Positions 24,382 to 34,100 of a DNA stretch of 64,000 nt are shown here, one piece after another. The notes beneath the pieces were generated by a model. The model was not told the origin of the DNA. It did not search any database and saw only the letters and a program-made list of their open reading frames with translations. Source of the stretch: Terriglobia bacterium (GTDB lineage: Bacteria > Acidobacteriota > Terriglobia > Terriglobales > Acidobacteriaceae); NCBI GenBank assembly GCA_020073465.1, contig JAIQFC010000005.1:186001-250000 (forward strand), written 5' to 3'. Position numbers and translations under genes: made by a program. How positions within the stretch are numbered: position 1 is the stretch's first letter; every line of letters begins with the position of its first letter.

Positions 24382-24541
24382 GTCAGGCGTCATCCTGAGC
24401 GCAGCCGCTTTTCAGGCGGAGCGAAGAGCCTGCCCTGAGCGAAGTCGAAGGGTATCTGGGCGAGCCGCGCACACTGAGTCCGGCACTCCTATACTCGTCA
24501 GGCGTCATCCTGAGCGCAGCCGCTTTTCAGGCGGAGCGAAG
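24382..24541. repeat. 45-bp exact direct repeat (GTCATCCTGA family)
   Basis: The 45 bases at 24382-24426 and 24497-24541 are identical, beginning GTCAGGCGTCATCCTGAGCG and ending GGCGGAGCGAAG. The copies are 115 bp apart in the same orientation. Inside each, CCGCTTTTCAGGCGG forms a small stem. The same element with a few changes is at 38858 and 39812. Exact identity suggests recent duplication or conversion. Confidence 0.9.
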
Positions 24542-24635
24542 GATCTCGCGCGAATCGGCACCCCCTCCTGAGAAAACGACTCCCCCAACCGGCCGGCAAC
24601 CTACCCGCCCACCAGTATCGCCGCGAACTGCTTTC

Positions 24636-24656
24636 TATATCGTCTTACGATATACT
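24636..24656 (+). promoter_or_regulatory. Perfect palindromic operator and -10 box of marR-ClC
   Basis: An exact inverted repeat, TATATCGT-CTT-ACGATATA, spans 24636-24654. A -10-like TATACT (24651-24656) overlaps its right arm, so a dimer bound here would block RNA polymerase. The transcription start would fall near 24663, ~32 bases before the marR ATG. The simplest reading is autoregulation by the MarR protein; a PadR-type protein is an alternative. Confidence 0.7.
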
Positions 24657-24694
24657 TAATTTGTGACTAGGTCGGAGCACGATACACTTGCCGC

Positions 24695-25165
24695 ATGAAG
24701 AAGCTCACCCTATCGGACTACCAGGCCCTGGCGGAGTTTCGCTACCAGATCCGCAAGTTCCTGCACTTCAGCGAGCAGGCTGTACGCAAAGCCGGTCTGG
24801 AGCGTGGCCAGTACCAGCTCATGCTGGCGATCAAAGGCATTCCCCCCGGAGTTCGCCCGCGCATTCGCGAGCTGGCCAACCGCATGCAAATCCGCCACCA
24901 CAGCGCGGTTGAGCTGATTAACCGCCTGGAATCCGGTGGCTATGTGCGTCGCCAGCGCGCTGAAGACGACCGCCGCGAAGTGTTGCTGGCTCTGACCCCG
25001 TCGGGTGAGCGCACTCTGGCGGACCTGGCTCTGCATCACCACGAAGAACTGCGTACTGCCGGCCCCGCTCTCGTGGCCGCTCTGCAACGACTCATGCACG
25101 CGGGAGATGCGGTTCCACAGAAGCACTCCACCCCGGATGAGGAAATGGCTGCCAAAACGAAATGA
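24695..25165 (+). CDS. MarR family transcriptional regulator
   Basis: A 156-residue winged-helix dimer. The DNA-binding core is PRIRELANRMQIRHHSAVELINRLESGGYVRRQRAEDDRREVLLALTPSGE-like, with recognition helix HHSAVELINRLE and wing RAEDDRREVLL. The N-terminal helix (YQALAEFRYQIRKFLHFSEQAV) and C-terminal helices form the dimer interface. It overlaps the ClC gene by 4 bp (ATGA), so it very likely controls that transporter through the palindrome at 24636-24654. The ligand is unknown. No clear ribosome site is visible. Confidence 0.92.
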   Translation: MKKLTLSDYQALAEFRYQIRKFLHFSEQAVRKAGLERGQYQLMLAIKGIPPGVRPRIRELANRMQIRHHSAVELINRLESGGYVRRQRAEDDRREVLLALTPSGERTLADLALHHHEELRTAGPALVAALQRLMHAGDAVPQKHSTPDEEMAAKTK

Positions 25166-26988
25166 CAACTCCCGCCGCGCTCAATTCACATTCCCAGCCC
25201 GTGCAATTCCGCATGCTGCTGGTTTCCTTCCTTTCCGCAGCCATCGGCCTGGTCGCCGGCTTCGTCGCCTTCGCTCTCTACAAGCTCATCGGGCTGTTCA
25301 CGAATCTTTTCTTCTTCCACCGCTGGGCCACCGATTTCACCAGTGCGCGCCTCCACCATCTCGGAGCGTGGGTCATTCTGATCCCCGTCGTAGGCGGTCT
25401 GATCGTCGGCATCATGGCGAAGTACGGCACGTCCAAGATCAAAGGCCACGGCATCCCTGAGGCGATGGAAGCCGTGCTGATCAATCGCAGCCGCATCGCC
25501 CCTCGCGTTGCTATCCTCAAACCGATCTCTGCCGCCATCGCCATCGGCACGGGCGGTCCCTTCGGCGCGGAAGGCCCCATCATCCAGACCGGGGGAGCTC
25601 TGGGCTCGCTCGTCGGCCAGGCCTTTCACACCACCGCCGTCGAGCGCAAAGTGTTACTGGCTTGCGGAGCCGCCGCCGGCATGTCCGCGACCTTCAACAC
25701 GCCCATTGCCGGAGTGATTCTCGCCATCGAACTTCTTCTCTTCGAATTCAAGTCGCGCTCCTTTATTCCCCTGGTGGTCGCCAGCACGCTCGCCACTGCC
25801 GTGCACATGCAGCTGCTCGGCCCCGGACCGATGTTCCAGGTCGGAGCCATGGACTTCGGCATTCCCCGCGCTCTGCCCTTCTACCTCGCACTGGGATTGC
25901 TCTGCGGCCTCGTCGCCGTCGCCTTCAGCAAACTCCTCTACTGGGTCGAAGACCAGTTCGAGAAGCTGCCCGTCGACGATTTGTGGTGGCCCGCCATCGG
26001 CGCGCTTGGCCTCGGCATCATCGGCTTCTTCGTTCCCCGCGTTCTGGGTGTCGGCTACGACACCATCAGCGACATCCTGAACGGCCAACTGGCGTGGAAG
26101 CTGTTGCTGGTCGTGATGATTGCCAAGGCCGCCGCCCTCGTCATTTCACTCGGCTCCGGCACTTCCGGTGGATTGCTCGCTCCTACCTTCATGTGGAGTG
26201 CGGCCATGGGCGGCATGTTCGCCATGATTGCCAATTACTTCTTTCCCGCTGCGAACCTGTCCCCCGGCGCATTTGCCCTGGTCGCGATGGGCGCGGTCTT
26301 CGGAGCCGCCTCCCGGGCGACGTTTTCTTTCATCATCTTCGCTTTCGAAATCACTCGTGACTACAACTCCGTCCTTCCCTTGATGCTGGTCGCGGTCATT
26401 GCCGACGGCATCGCCATGCTCTTTATGCCCAACAGTTCCATCATGACCGAAAAGCTGGCGCGGCGCGGCTTGCGCGTCCATCAGGACTATGAGGCTGACG
26501 CTCTTACCCAAGCCACGGTCGCGGACACCATGGAACGCGACCTGCCCGTCATCCCTTCGACCATGACCGTTGGACTGCTGGCAGAACGCATCGCCCAACA
26601 TGACCGCCAGTTGGCCCGGCACGAAGCGCTCCTGATTCTCGATGACTCCGGCAAGCTTGCCGGACTGGTCACGCGCGGAGATATCCTGCGCGCGCTGGAC
26701 AAGGATCCCTCCGGATCGATGAGAGTGCAGGAAGCCGGCAGCACTCACCTCGTCGTCGCCTACCCGGACGAATTAGTCTCCGAGGCAGCCGCCAAAATGC
26801 TCCGCTTCGATATTGGCCGCCTGCCTGTGGTCGATCGCTCCGACGAGCGCAAGACCGTGGGTTACCTGGGCCGCGCCGGAATCCTCGGCGCCCGCCTGCG
26901 TCAGTTCCGGGATGAGCACGTCCGCGAGGCGGGCTGGTTCCAACGCGCCGGGGAAGTAGGTTCTGCCTCTGGCACCGACTGCAGCTAG
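25162..26988 (+). CDS. ClC family chloride channel/antiporter with two CBS domains
   Basis: A 608-residue membrane protein. Selectivity-filter segments are visible: KGHGIPEAMEA (first), GTGGPFGAEGPIIQ carrying the gating glutamate (GxEGP), and GSGTSGGLLAPTFMW with the anion-binding helix start. About 10-11 hydrophobic segments fill residues 10-430. Residues ~450-575 hold two CBS domains (TVADTMERDLPVIPS...LVTRGDILRALD and STHLVVAYPDELVSEAA...VVDRSDERKTVGYLGR), which usually bind adenine nucleotides and regulate gating. The gating glutamate is compatible with H+/Cl- exchange. It is co-translated with the MarR regulator upstream. Confidence 0.95.
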   Translation: MTTPAALNSHSQPVQFRMLLVSFLSAAIGLVAGFVAFALYKLIGLFTNLFFFHRWATDFTSARLHHLGAWVILIPVVGGLIVGIMAKYGTSKIKGHGIPEAMEAVLINRSRIAPRVAILKPISAAIAIGTGGPFGAEGPIIQTGGALGSLVGQAFHTTAVERKVLLACGAAAGMSATFNTPIAGVILAIELLLFEFKSRSFIPLVVASTLATAVHMQLLGPGPMFQVGAMDFGIPRALPFYLALGLLCGLVAVAFSKLLYWVEDQFEKLPVDDLWWPAIGALGLGIIGFFVPRVLGVGYDTISDILNGQLAWKLLLVVMIAKAAALVISLGSGTSGGLLAPTFMWSAAMGGMFAMIANYFFPAANLSPGAFALVAMGAVFGAASRATFSFIIFAFEITRDYNSVLPLMLVAVIADGIAMLFMPNSSIMTEKLARRGLRVHQDYEADALTQATVADTMERDLPVIPSTMTVGLLAERIAQHDRQLARHEALLILDDSGKLAGLVTRGDILRALDKDPSGSMRVQEAGSTHLVVAYPDELVSEAAAKMLRFDIGRLPVVDRSDERKTVGYLGRAGILGARLRQFRDEHVREAGWFQRAGEVGSASGTDCS

Positions 26989-27038
26989 GACCTCATCCGG
27001 CACGGGCACGGATCCTAAGAAAGATCCCGCCTTGAAAG

Positions 27039-27059
27039 GGCGCGGCTTCAAGCCGCGCC
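27039..27059. repeat. Perfect hairpin, probable ClC terminator
   Basis: Arms GGCGCGGCTT and AAGCCGCGCC around a single C. It lies 50 bp beyond the ClC stop and resembles the arm style of the hairpins at 19388 and 10424. It lacks a U-tract on the plus strand. Confidence 0.6.
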
Positions 27060-27156
27060 GTCGGCTGGGGATACGAAATTACACAAAGGTCCGAAATCTT
27101 GGGTTTCCTTCGTGTCCTTCTTGGTTTACTAGAACACCACCTCAATGCAGCCGAGG

Positions 27157-27186
27157 TTGCAAACCTTTTCTTCTTTTCGATAAAAT
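27157..27186 (+). promoter_or_regulatory. Candidate promoter of the TonB receptor gene
   Basis: TTGCAA (27157-27162) and TAAAAT (27181-27186) are separated by 18 bases, in an AT-rich island unlike the surrounding GC-rich sequence. Transcription would start near 27193, giving a leader of about 207 bases. Confidence 0.4.
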
Positions 27187-27400
27187 CCCTCCATCCTCAC
27201 ACCTAAATGCTCTGCGGGCGGTGTGCACTCAATGGCGATGGCTGAACGCAAGCGATCACATTTTGTCAGTCGCGATGCAGTCCTGTGTGCGGGCGCACAG
27301 GCATGGCGACGCTTTATCGCCTGTAGTCGAGCGGTTCAGCAATCTATTTCTCAGTAACGAGACAACTTCAATTTTCGAGTTTGCAAGTGGGGAGAACACT

Positions 27401-30400
27401 ATGCCGAGTCCATTACACAGATTGATTTCGATCGCTTTTGTTGCGTTTGCCCTCGTCACCCAGGCCTTAGCTCAGGGCGGAGCCACCGGAGCCATCACCG
27501 GCACCGTGCAGGACCAAAGCGGCGCCGTCGTCGCCGGCGCGGAGGTTCGCATCACCGATCAGGACACAAAACTTTTGGAGCGCACGGTCAAGACCGATGC
27601 CGAAGGTTCATTCACCGCTCCCCTGCTGCCGGTTGGAACCTACACCGTCAGTATTCAGAGCGCCGGCTTCGCGCAAGCCGACCTCCGCGACATCGTGGTC
27701 CGCGTCACCGAGACCACGCGCATGATCGCCAAGCTCAGCCCGAAAGCCGTGCAGCAGCACATCGAAGTCCAGGCCCAGGTTCAGGCTGTCGACACCACCG
27801 ACGCCACCACCGGCCAGGCCATTGAGGCCACCACCATCCGCGCCCTCCCGCTTGCCACCCAGAACTTCCAGCAATTGCTGACGCTCTCGACCGGCGCGCA
27901 AAGCGAACTGAATTCCGCCGCCCAATTGGGACGCGGCGACGTCCGCATTCAGGTCAACGGCCAGCGCGAGGACAACAACAACTATTCCATCGAAGGAATC
28001 AGTGCCACCGACTACAACGTCGCCGAGCTGTCCACGACGCCTTTGCCCAGCCCCGATGTTGTCCAGGAGTTTAAGGTCCAGACTTCTCTCTACGACGCCA
28101 GCCAGGGCCGCAACGGCGGCGGAAACATTAACGCCATTCTGAAATCCGGTACCAACGACTTTCACGGCGACGTTTATGAGTTCTTCCGTAACACCTCTCT
28201 CGATGCGAACGAATATTTCCTGAAAGGCAGCGGGTCGCCTCGCCCGGTGATCCAGCAGAACATTTTTGGCGCCAGTCTTGGCGGCCCGGTCAGTCCGGGC
28301 GGCAAGCTGGGATTCTTCTTCTTCAACTATCAAGGCGCGCGCCAGCGCAGCGGCGACTCCCCGGGAACGCTGATCAGTACGTTCGTCCCCTACGTGCCTG
28401 CCATTGACCGCGGCACTGATCCTGCTTCGGAAGCCAATCTCGCAAACGATACCCAATTAGCGAGCGCGGGCCTTTCGGTCGACCCGGTGGCTGCGTCGCT
28501 TCTGGCTTTCAAGAGCAACCAGTTTGGCGCGGCAGGTAACGGTTATCTTTTTCCGCTTCCGAACAACGTGCCCAATGGTACGGCAGTGGGTAGTCTGGTT
28601 CAGTTCACCGTCAGCAAGCCCGGCAAGTTCGTCGACGATCAATTTACCGCCAACTGGGATCACGATTTTCGCAACTCCAACGACCGGCTCTCAGCCCGCT
28701 TCTTCTTCTCCAACTCGGAAAGGGACGTGCCTTTCGGGGCGGGTGGATTGCAGGCATCACTCGGCGCTCCCGCCAGCCCCACCGATCTCAATTTCCCCTA
28801 CCAGATTCCGGTCCACGACCGGTTCTTCAGCGTCGCTGAAACCCATCTGTTTTCGCCAAGCCTAGTCAATGATTTTCGCTTTGGCTACGTTCGCATCAAC
28901 AACAGCGGCATCAACGTCGACCCCGTCACGGTGACCGATGCCGGCATTGACCGCCCCACCAGCAACCTCACCAACAGCATTTACAAATTCACCTTCCTGA
29001 CCTCAGGATTCCAGTTTGGCCCAACGCCGCCCGCCAACCAGTTCCAGATTCAGAACAACTACAATTTCGTCGAGAACCTGAGCTGGGTCCGCGGCAAGCA
29101 CACCTTCACCTTCGGGGGCCAGTTCACTCGCGTCAATCTCGACAAGAAGTTTCCCCAGGTCTTCAACGGCCAGCTATTTTTCACCAACACGAGCGCTCAG
29201 GATTTGCTTGGGAATCCCATAACCCTGAGCGATTTCGAGAACTTCGTAGGCGGCACTCCCGAGTTCAGCTTCGGAGGCGGCGGCGTCTATAACCACAACT
29301 ACCGCCAGAACAACTACGCCGTGTTCGCTCAGGATGACTGGAAAGCCACCTCAAGCCTGACCCTGAACCTAGGCCTGCGGACCGAGTTCCTCGGAGCCTG
29401 GACCGATGGCGCCTGCCACATTGGCAACATCGAATCCGATTTGACCAAGTCCGGAACCTACCCGTTCATCTATCCCGGCTGCGTGAATAAACTGGGCGTC
29501 AGCGGGCTGACGGGCAATGCTGCCGGATCCACCTTCCGCAACAACGTCTCCACCGGATGGGGCCCACGCGTCGGCTTTGCCTGGGACGTCTTCGGCCGCC
29601 ACACCACTACCGTTCGCGGTGGCTATGGCATCTATTACGTCCGCGAAGACGTCGGCGCCGTCGACCAGCTCAGCTTCCAGTCGCCGTTCATCCCTATCGT
29701 GTTCTTTGGTCAGACGCCGGGCTTCACCATGTCCAATTTCTTCACTGGCACTCCGGCCACCAACGCGAATGGTGTCCCGGCTGCCGGAACGTTATCAGGG
29801 GCCTGGTTGCCGTGCCTGGCCCAGTTCACCGGCTTTGTAGATGGAAATGGCGACCCGACGACCGACACGAATCAGTTTGGCACTTACAACAGTTGCACCG
29901 GTCCCGGAGTCAACAGCACACAAAATCTGTTCGTGCTCGAAGTGCCGCGTCATTTCGTAGTGCCCAACACACAACAATGGAACCTCACAATTCAACGTGA
30001 GCTTGGAAAGCGCTGGGTTTTAGAAGTAGGCTACGTCGGTACCCGCGGAATCCACCTGCGCGAAACTCGCGACGGCATCCAGTCCGTGGACGCCAGCGCT
30101 CACCCCTTCACCGTCACCGACACCAACGGCAACAGCTCCCAGATCACCGCCAACACCTTCGCCAACGCCATCGCCCGCACCCCGACGCCGGGATTGAACG
30201 GCTACAGCGGCTATCAGGTCTTCGCCAACGACGCCTATTCGATCTACCACGCTCTGCAGGCAACCGGATCGCGCCGATGGGGACGTAGCTACTTCCAGGC
30301 CGCCTACACTTACTCCAAGAACATTGACGCAACTTCCACCGGCAATACCGCTTTCAACACCGCCTATAACGATCAAAGCAACATCAACGCGTCACGCGGT

Positions 30401-31051
30401 CCTTCCGACTTTGACCGGCGTCACCGCCTGTCAGTCAGCTACGTCTATGAGCTTCCCTTCCTGGAGCACTCCAGTGGAGCGCTTCGCGCCGCGCTCGGCG
30501 GATGGTCGATCAGCGGTGTAACTATCTTCCAGTCTGGAACGCCGTTCTCCATCTTTGATTCCGGCGCTGGGACCGCCTTCCTCGGTCAGGGCAGCACGCC
30601 GCTGCTGGGCGCAAGCCTGGCTCCCGGCGCAACCGTTGCCAGTGGCCTGACCAGCGGCGACATTCACCAGCGCATCAACGGCTACCTGAATCCGGCGGCC
30701 TTCGTGCCTGCCCCGCAGCTCTATCCAACTCAGTGCGAAACGGATTCCAACTTCTGCACTACCGGATTTGGGGATCTCGGACGCAATCTCTACCACGGTC
30801 CGTTCCAGCAGAACTGGGACTTCTCGCTGATCAAGTCATTTAAGATTGGCGAGCGACAGGACGTGCGCTTCACTGCGGACTTCTTCAACCTCTGGAACCA
30901 CACCAACTTCGGCAACCCCTCAGTCACCGACATCGAGGCCTACCTCGCCTTCGTTGGTGGTGGCGGCACAGGCAACGGCCCGTTCGGGCAAATCGTGAAC
31001 ACCGTCGGCACCCCGCGCCTGATTCAGTTCTCCCTACGCTGGGCGTTCTAG
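27401..31051 (+). CDS. TonB-dependent receptor, Oar-like, with carboxypeptidase-regulatory-like domain
   Basis: A 1216-residue outer-membrane protein. A signal peptide (LISIAFVAFALVTQALAQ) is followed by an N-terminal carboxypeptidase-regulatory-like beta-sandwich (ATGAITGTVQDQSGAVVAGAEV ... FTAPLLPVGTYTVSIQSAGF). The plug domain follows (LPLATQNFQQLLTLSTGAQ, VQVNGQRED-like RIQVNGQREDNNNYSIEGI), then a large barrel ending in the aromatic terminus RLIQFSLRWAF. Such Oar-like receptors are multiplied in Acidobacteriota and are thought to import glycans, peptides or siderophores. No canonical TonB box can be assigned. The start at 27401 has GGGGAG upstream. No SusD-like partner gene is adjacent. 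Confidence 0.93.
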   Translation: MPSPLHRLISIAFVAFALVTQALAQGGATGAITGTVQDQSGAVVAGAEVRITDQDTKLLERTVKTDAEGSFTAPLLPVGTYTVSIQSAGFAQADLRDIVVRVTETTRMIAKLSPKAVQQHIEVQAQVQAVDTTDATTGQAIEATTIRALPLATQNFQQLLTLSTGAQSELNSAAQLGRGDVRIQVNGQREDNNNYSIEGISATDYNVAELSTTPLPSPDVVQEFKVQTSLYDASQGRNGGGNINAILKSGTNDFHGDVYEFFRNTSLDANEYFLKGSGSPRPVIQQNIFGASLGGPVSPGGKLGFFFFNYQGARQRSGDSPGTLISTFVPYVPAIDRGTDPASEANLANDTQLASAGLSVDPVAASLLAFKSNQFGAAGNGYLFPLPNNVPNGTAVGSLVQFTVSKPGKFVDDQFTANWDHDFRNSNDRLSARFFFSNSERDVPFGAGGLQASLGAPASPTDLNFPYQIPVHDRFFSVAETHLFSPSLVNDFRFGYVRINNSGINVDPVTVTDAGIDRPTSNLTNSIYKFTFLTSGFQFGPTPPANQFQIQNNYNFVENLSWVRGKHTFTFGGQFTRVNLDKKFPQVFNGQLFFTNTSAQDLLGNPITLSDFENFVGGTPEFSFGGGGVYNHNYRQNNYAVFAQDDWKATSSLTLNLGLRTEFLGAWTDGACHIGNIESDLTKSGTYPFIYPGCVNKLGVSGLTGNAAGSTFRNNVSTGWGPRVGFAWDVFGRHTTTVRGGYGIYYVREDVGAVDQLSFQSPFIPIVFFGQTPGFTMSNFFTGTPATNANGVPAAGTLSGAWLPCLAQFTGFVDGNGDPTTDTNQFGTYNSCTGPGVNSTQNLFVLEVPRHFVVPNTQQWNLTIQRELGKRWVLEVGYVGTRGIHLRETRDGIQSVDASAHPFTVTDTNGNSSQITANTFANAIARTPTPGLNGYSGYQVFANDAYSIYHALQATGSRRWGRSYFQAAYTYSKNIDATSTGNTAFNTAYNDQSNINASRGPSDFDRRHRLSVSYVYELPFLEHSSGALRAALGGWSISGVTIFQSGTPFSIFDSGAGTAFLGQGSTPLLGASLAPGATVASGLTSGDIHQRINGYLNPAAFVPAPQLYPTQCETDSNFCTTGFGDLGRNLYHGPFQQNWDFSLIKSFKIGERQDVRFTADFFNLWNHTNFGNPSVTDIEAYLAFVGGGGTGNGPFGQIVNTVGTPRLIQFSLRWAF

Positions 31052-31074
31052 CCGAAACCGAAAAATTCTCTCCC

Positions 31075-31100
31075 CATCGGCCGCCTCCGGGCGGCCGATG
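31075..31100. terminator. Strong hairpin between convergent genes
   Basis: Perfect 11-bp arms CATCGGCCGCC and GGCGGCCGATG with loop TCCG. On the minus strand a T-run follows ~10 bases beyond the stem. It sits between the TonB receptor and the convergent TPR protein gene, so it can end both transcripts. Confidence 0.75.
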
Positions 31101-31170
31101 TCGTTGAGGGGGCATGTCCTCGAGCCGGATCGCGCAAATGATTTCTCTCCGCGATACCGGCCTTTGCGCT

Positions 31171-34100
31171 TCACGCTGCTTTGGCGGCCGGCAGGGCCTG
31201 CAGCGCGTCCAACTGCCGCAGCAGAGCCGCAATGTCTTCCTTGTGTTCCTCGCGGAGGTCAGCCTGTCGCGCATCCAGGCAGCGCTCTCTGGCCTTGGTG
31301 AGCAGTTGGGCGCGGCCCGGCAAGTCGCTGTCTGCACGCGCCAGGTAGGCCTGGGCTAACCGGAAATAGCTGCAGCAGAAGCTGGGCTGCATCTTGACGG
31401 CTGTTTCCAGTTCCTGAACGGCTTCCAGTGTCGCACCTTCGCGCAGCCGAACCAGCCCAAGGCAGTGATGTTGCGTACCTGTAAAGATCGGCTGTCGTAA
31501 CACGTCGAGTTGGGAAATGGGCCACGTGGCTCTGCGTACGAGATCCTGCGCCTGCTGCAGATTCGCGCCCCGCTCGGCATACGACCAGGCCCGCCCCAGA
31601 TAAACCTGGGACAACAAGTCATTGGTCGGCATGTCATCGGCAATGATGCTGGTTGGCTTTTTGCCGGACTGGCCTGCCTTCAGCAGTTTCTTCACTTCTG
31701 CGCTAGCTTCCCCAAACGTCGCCTCGGCATCGGTGTAGGCTCTGGCGCCCAAATAGGTCCACCCCAGATAAATCCTGGTCTCGGCCGGCTTACATCCCAT
31801 CGACTTCGCCATGTTGAAATGCTGAATCGCCGGGTCGAATTCGAGCAGTTCATTGTGGAATCGTCCCAGCCAGAAGTGCAGCCACGCCAGGTCAAGTGTC
31901 CGGTCGGATATTTCCAGAGCTTGCCCCAGCAGCCTGATGACCCTGGAGAAGGCCTGGCGCCGGGCCTCAATGCGCAGAATATTTACTCCACGACTGATGT
32001 AGGAGTCTGCGATCTTGCGCAGCACGACCGGCTGGTTCGGGTCCAGATCGAGGCTGGTCTGCCATTCACTTTCAGCGTGTTCGTAATCGTGAAGCTCATA
32101 ATAGACGTCTCCCAACAACGAGCGCACCGTCACCGAGTCGGGCGCCAGCTTGACTGCTTCCTTGGCACTCTGCAAAGCCTCATCCATCCGCCCGTCGCGC
32201 TGGTAGGCGGTCGTCAGGCTGGAATAGAGTTCCGTCGCCTGGATCTCGTTGGGATAACGCTGCCGCAGATCTTGGATGGCATTCCGAAAACACTCCGCAG
32301 CTCGGGCTGGCTTGTTCCGCCGCAAGTATCGGTGCCCATGTTTCATCTCGACAAAAGCGCGAGCCCAGTCCCACCGGCGAAGATTGCGAGGGCATGCCCT
32401 CCCGCTCCTGATGGCAATCACGACATCGGGGCGCTCAGGAATCGGATGGAGCCCGATCTGCGTGTATACCTGCTCCACCAGGTCCAGGGTTTGCTCCGAC
32501 GCCCCGGAGGGACAATTCATCGCGCTCTTGCAGGCGTCCAGGGCTGCACTCCGATCCGCCGCCTTCCCGCTCTTCCTAAACAAGTCAGCCTGGACTTTAG
32601 CCAGGTAGGCCCAACCCTGAAAACGATCTTGCGTCCGCAGCGCCCGCCGGAAGCTCTGCACCGCGGGACCATATTTGCCCCGGTCCATCAGAAAACGCCC
32701 GAACCGGAAGTGGAGATAGGCGAAGGTCGGATCGAGATACAGGCCCTGACCAAAAACGGCAGCGGCCGAGGAATCATGGAGATCAGCCCGAACTTCTGCC
32801 AACTCGGTCAGACAGTCGCGAGCCACACCCATCACGTCGCCCTGCCAACCTGTCCAAGCCGAACGGCAGAGCGCCCGCCAGGCCAGAGCCGCCGCGATTT
32901 CATGGCTGCGCTGGAATTGCGTCGCCTCGCGCCCCGATTCCCTTTCGGCCAGCCCTTTAAGCCGCCAGGCTTGAGCGTCCTTCGGCTGCAAAAACAGTAC
33001 CTGCTCACAGAGGCGGGTTGCGTCCTCAAGTCGGTTTGACTTCTGCGCTTCGAAAGCCAGCGCGTAATATGCGGCGGAAAAACCGGGGTCCCGTTCGGTG
33101 GCGCTGCGGAATGCGGTCCGGGCAGACTCTGGGATCTGCAAGTCCCGGTACACGATTCCCAGGTTGTAGTAGTTGCGCGCGAATTCACTGTCCTCCGCCA
33201 ACGCCTGGATGAATGCCTTCTCGGCCTTGTACAGCCTCAGTTTCCGGTCCTTACTGGATCGCAACTGGTCCCGGTAAATGCGCAATCCTTCCGAGTAACA
33301 ACGCACCGCCCGCCAGCGCGGCGATCCGGTACGAACCACGTGCGTGAAAACCCGATACGCCAACTGCTCGACCATGCGGATCGCCGTGGCAGAGCCCGTT
33401 GCCTCGCCATCGTCCAGGTCTCCGTAGTTGATCCGCCAACTGCCGCTGCGTTCGCCGCCTACAATCCTCGCGATCAGCACCAGGCTGTTTCCTTCCTTAT
33501 GCAAACTGCCGGAAAGACGGGGGCCTTGCACGATTCGTCCCACGGTTGCCACCAGGGCGCCCACCGGTATCTCGACATTGGCCCCGAGCTTCATCTTGGA
33601 ATCGGCGCTCACCACTCCTTCGAGTGCCTCGCCGACATCCTGCACGTTAATCCCCGGCAGTCCCGCCTCTTTCGCCTGACGCGCCCCTGGCCTGGCTTCG
33701 TCCGTCACGGAATAGAGTTCCGTGAGCCGGCACAACTCGTTAAGCAGCCGCGGCGCAATTCCTTCGACCGTCGCTTTCAGTGTGTCGTCGCCCGTGCAAT
33801 TGGCAAAAGAGAGAATGACAATCCGCTTCCGCGCCTGATACGCCCACCACACCACCACCAGCAGGCCCGACCACGCAAGCGTTCGCACCACCGAGCCAGC
33901 GTCCAGCAACTCCAGAAAAGGATGAGGAGGTTTACTGGTTCGCCACCAGTGCACCCACCTCAGCACCATGACGCCGCTGCACAGAATCAGCGCCGCACGC
34001 CAGCCCGTCAGAGCCCATCGCCGGAGCGTTCCCAAGGTTCGCGCAATCCACCAGGCTACGTAACGAAAGTGCACGCTGTACCACCCCGAATAAGCCCACA

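Larger units (their letters stand above)
24255..24694. other. Repeat-bearing intergenic region before marR
   Basis: 440 bases between divergent genes. It contains two copies of the GTCATCCTGA repeat (described separately) and the marR promoter/operator near its right end. No coding potential was recognised; the apparent upstream extension of the propeller protein frame lacks a ribosome site. Confidence 0.55.
26989..27400. other. Long leader of the TonB receptor gene
   Basis: 412 bases. The left part has a perfect repeat hairpin (27039-27059). The right part holds a plausible promoter and a ~200-base untranslated leader before the receptor ATG at 27401. The frame is open from 27032 onward but the predicted residues are unrelated to any receptor leader and lack a ribosome site. 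No known riboswitch consensus was recognised. Confidence 0.5.

Noticed and set aside
27032-27400. N-terminal extension of the TonB receptor by 123 codons
   Set aside because: The signal peptide begins at the ATG at 27401, which has a good ribosome site; the extension lies over a promoter-like region and a repeat.
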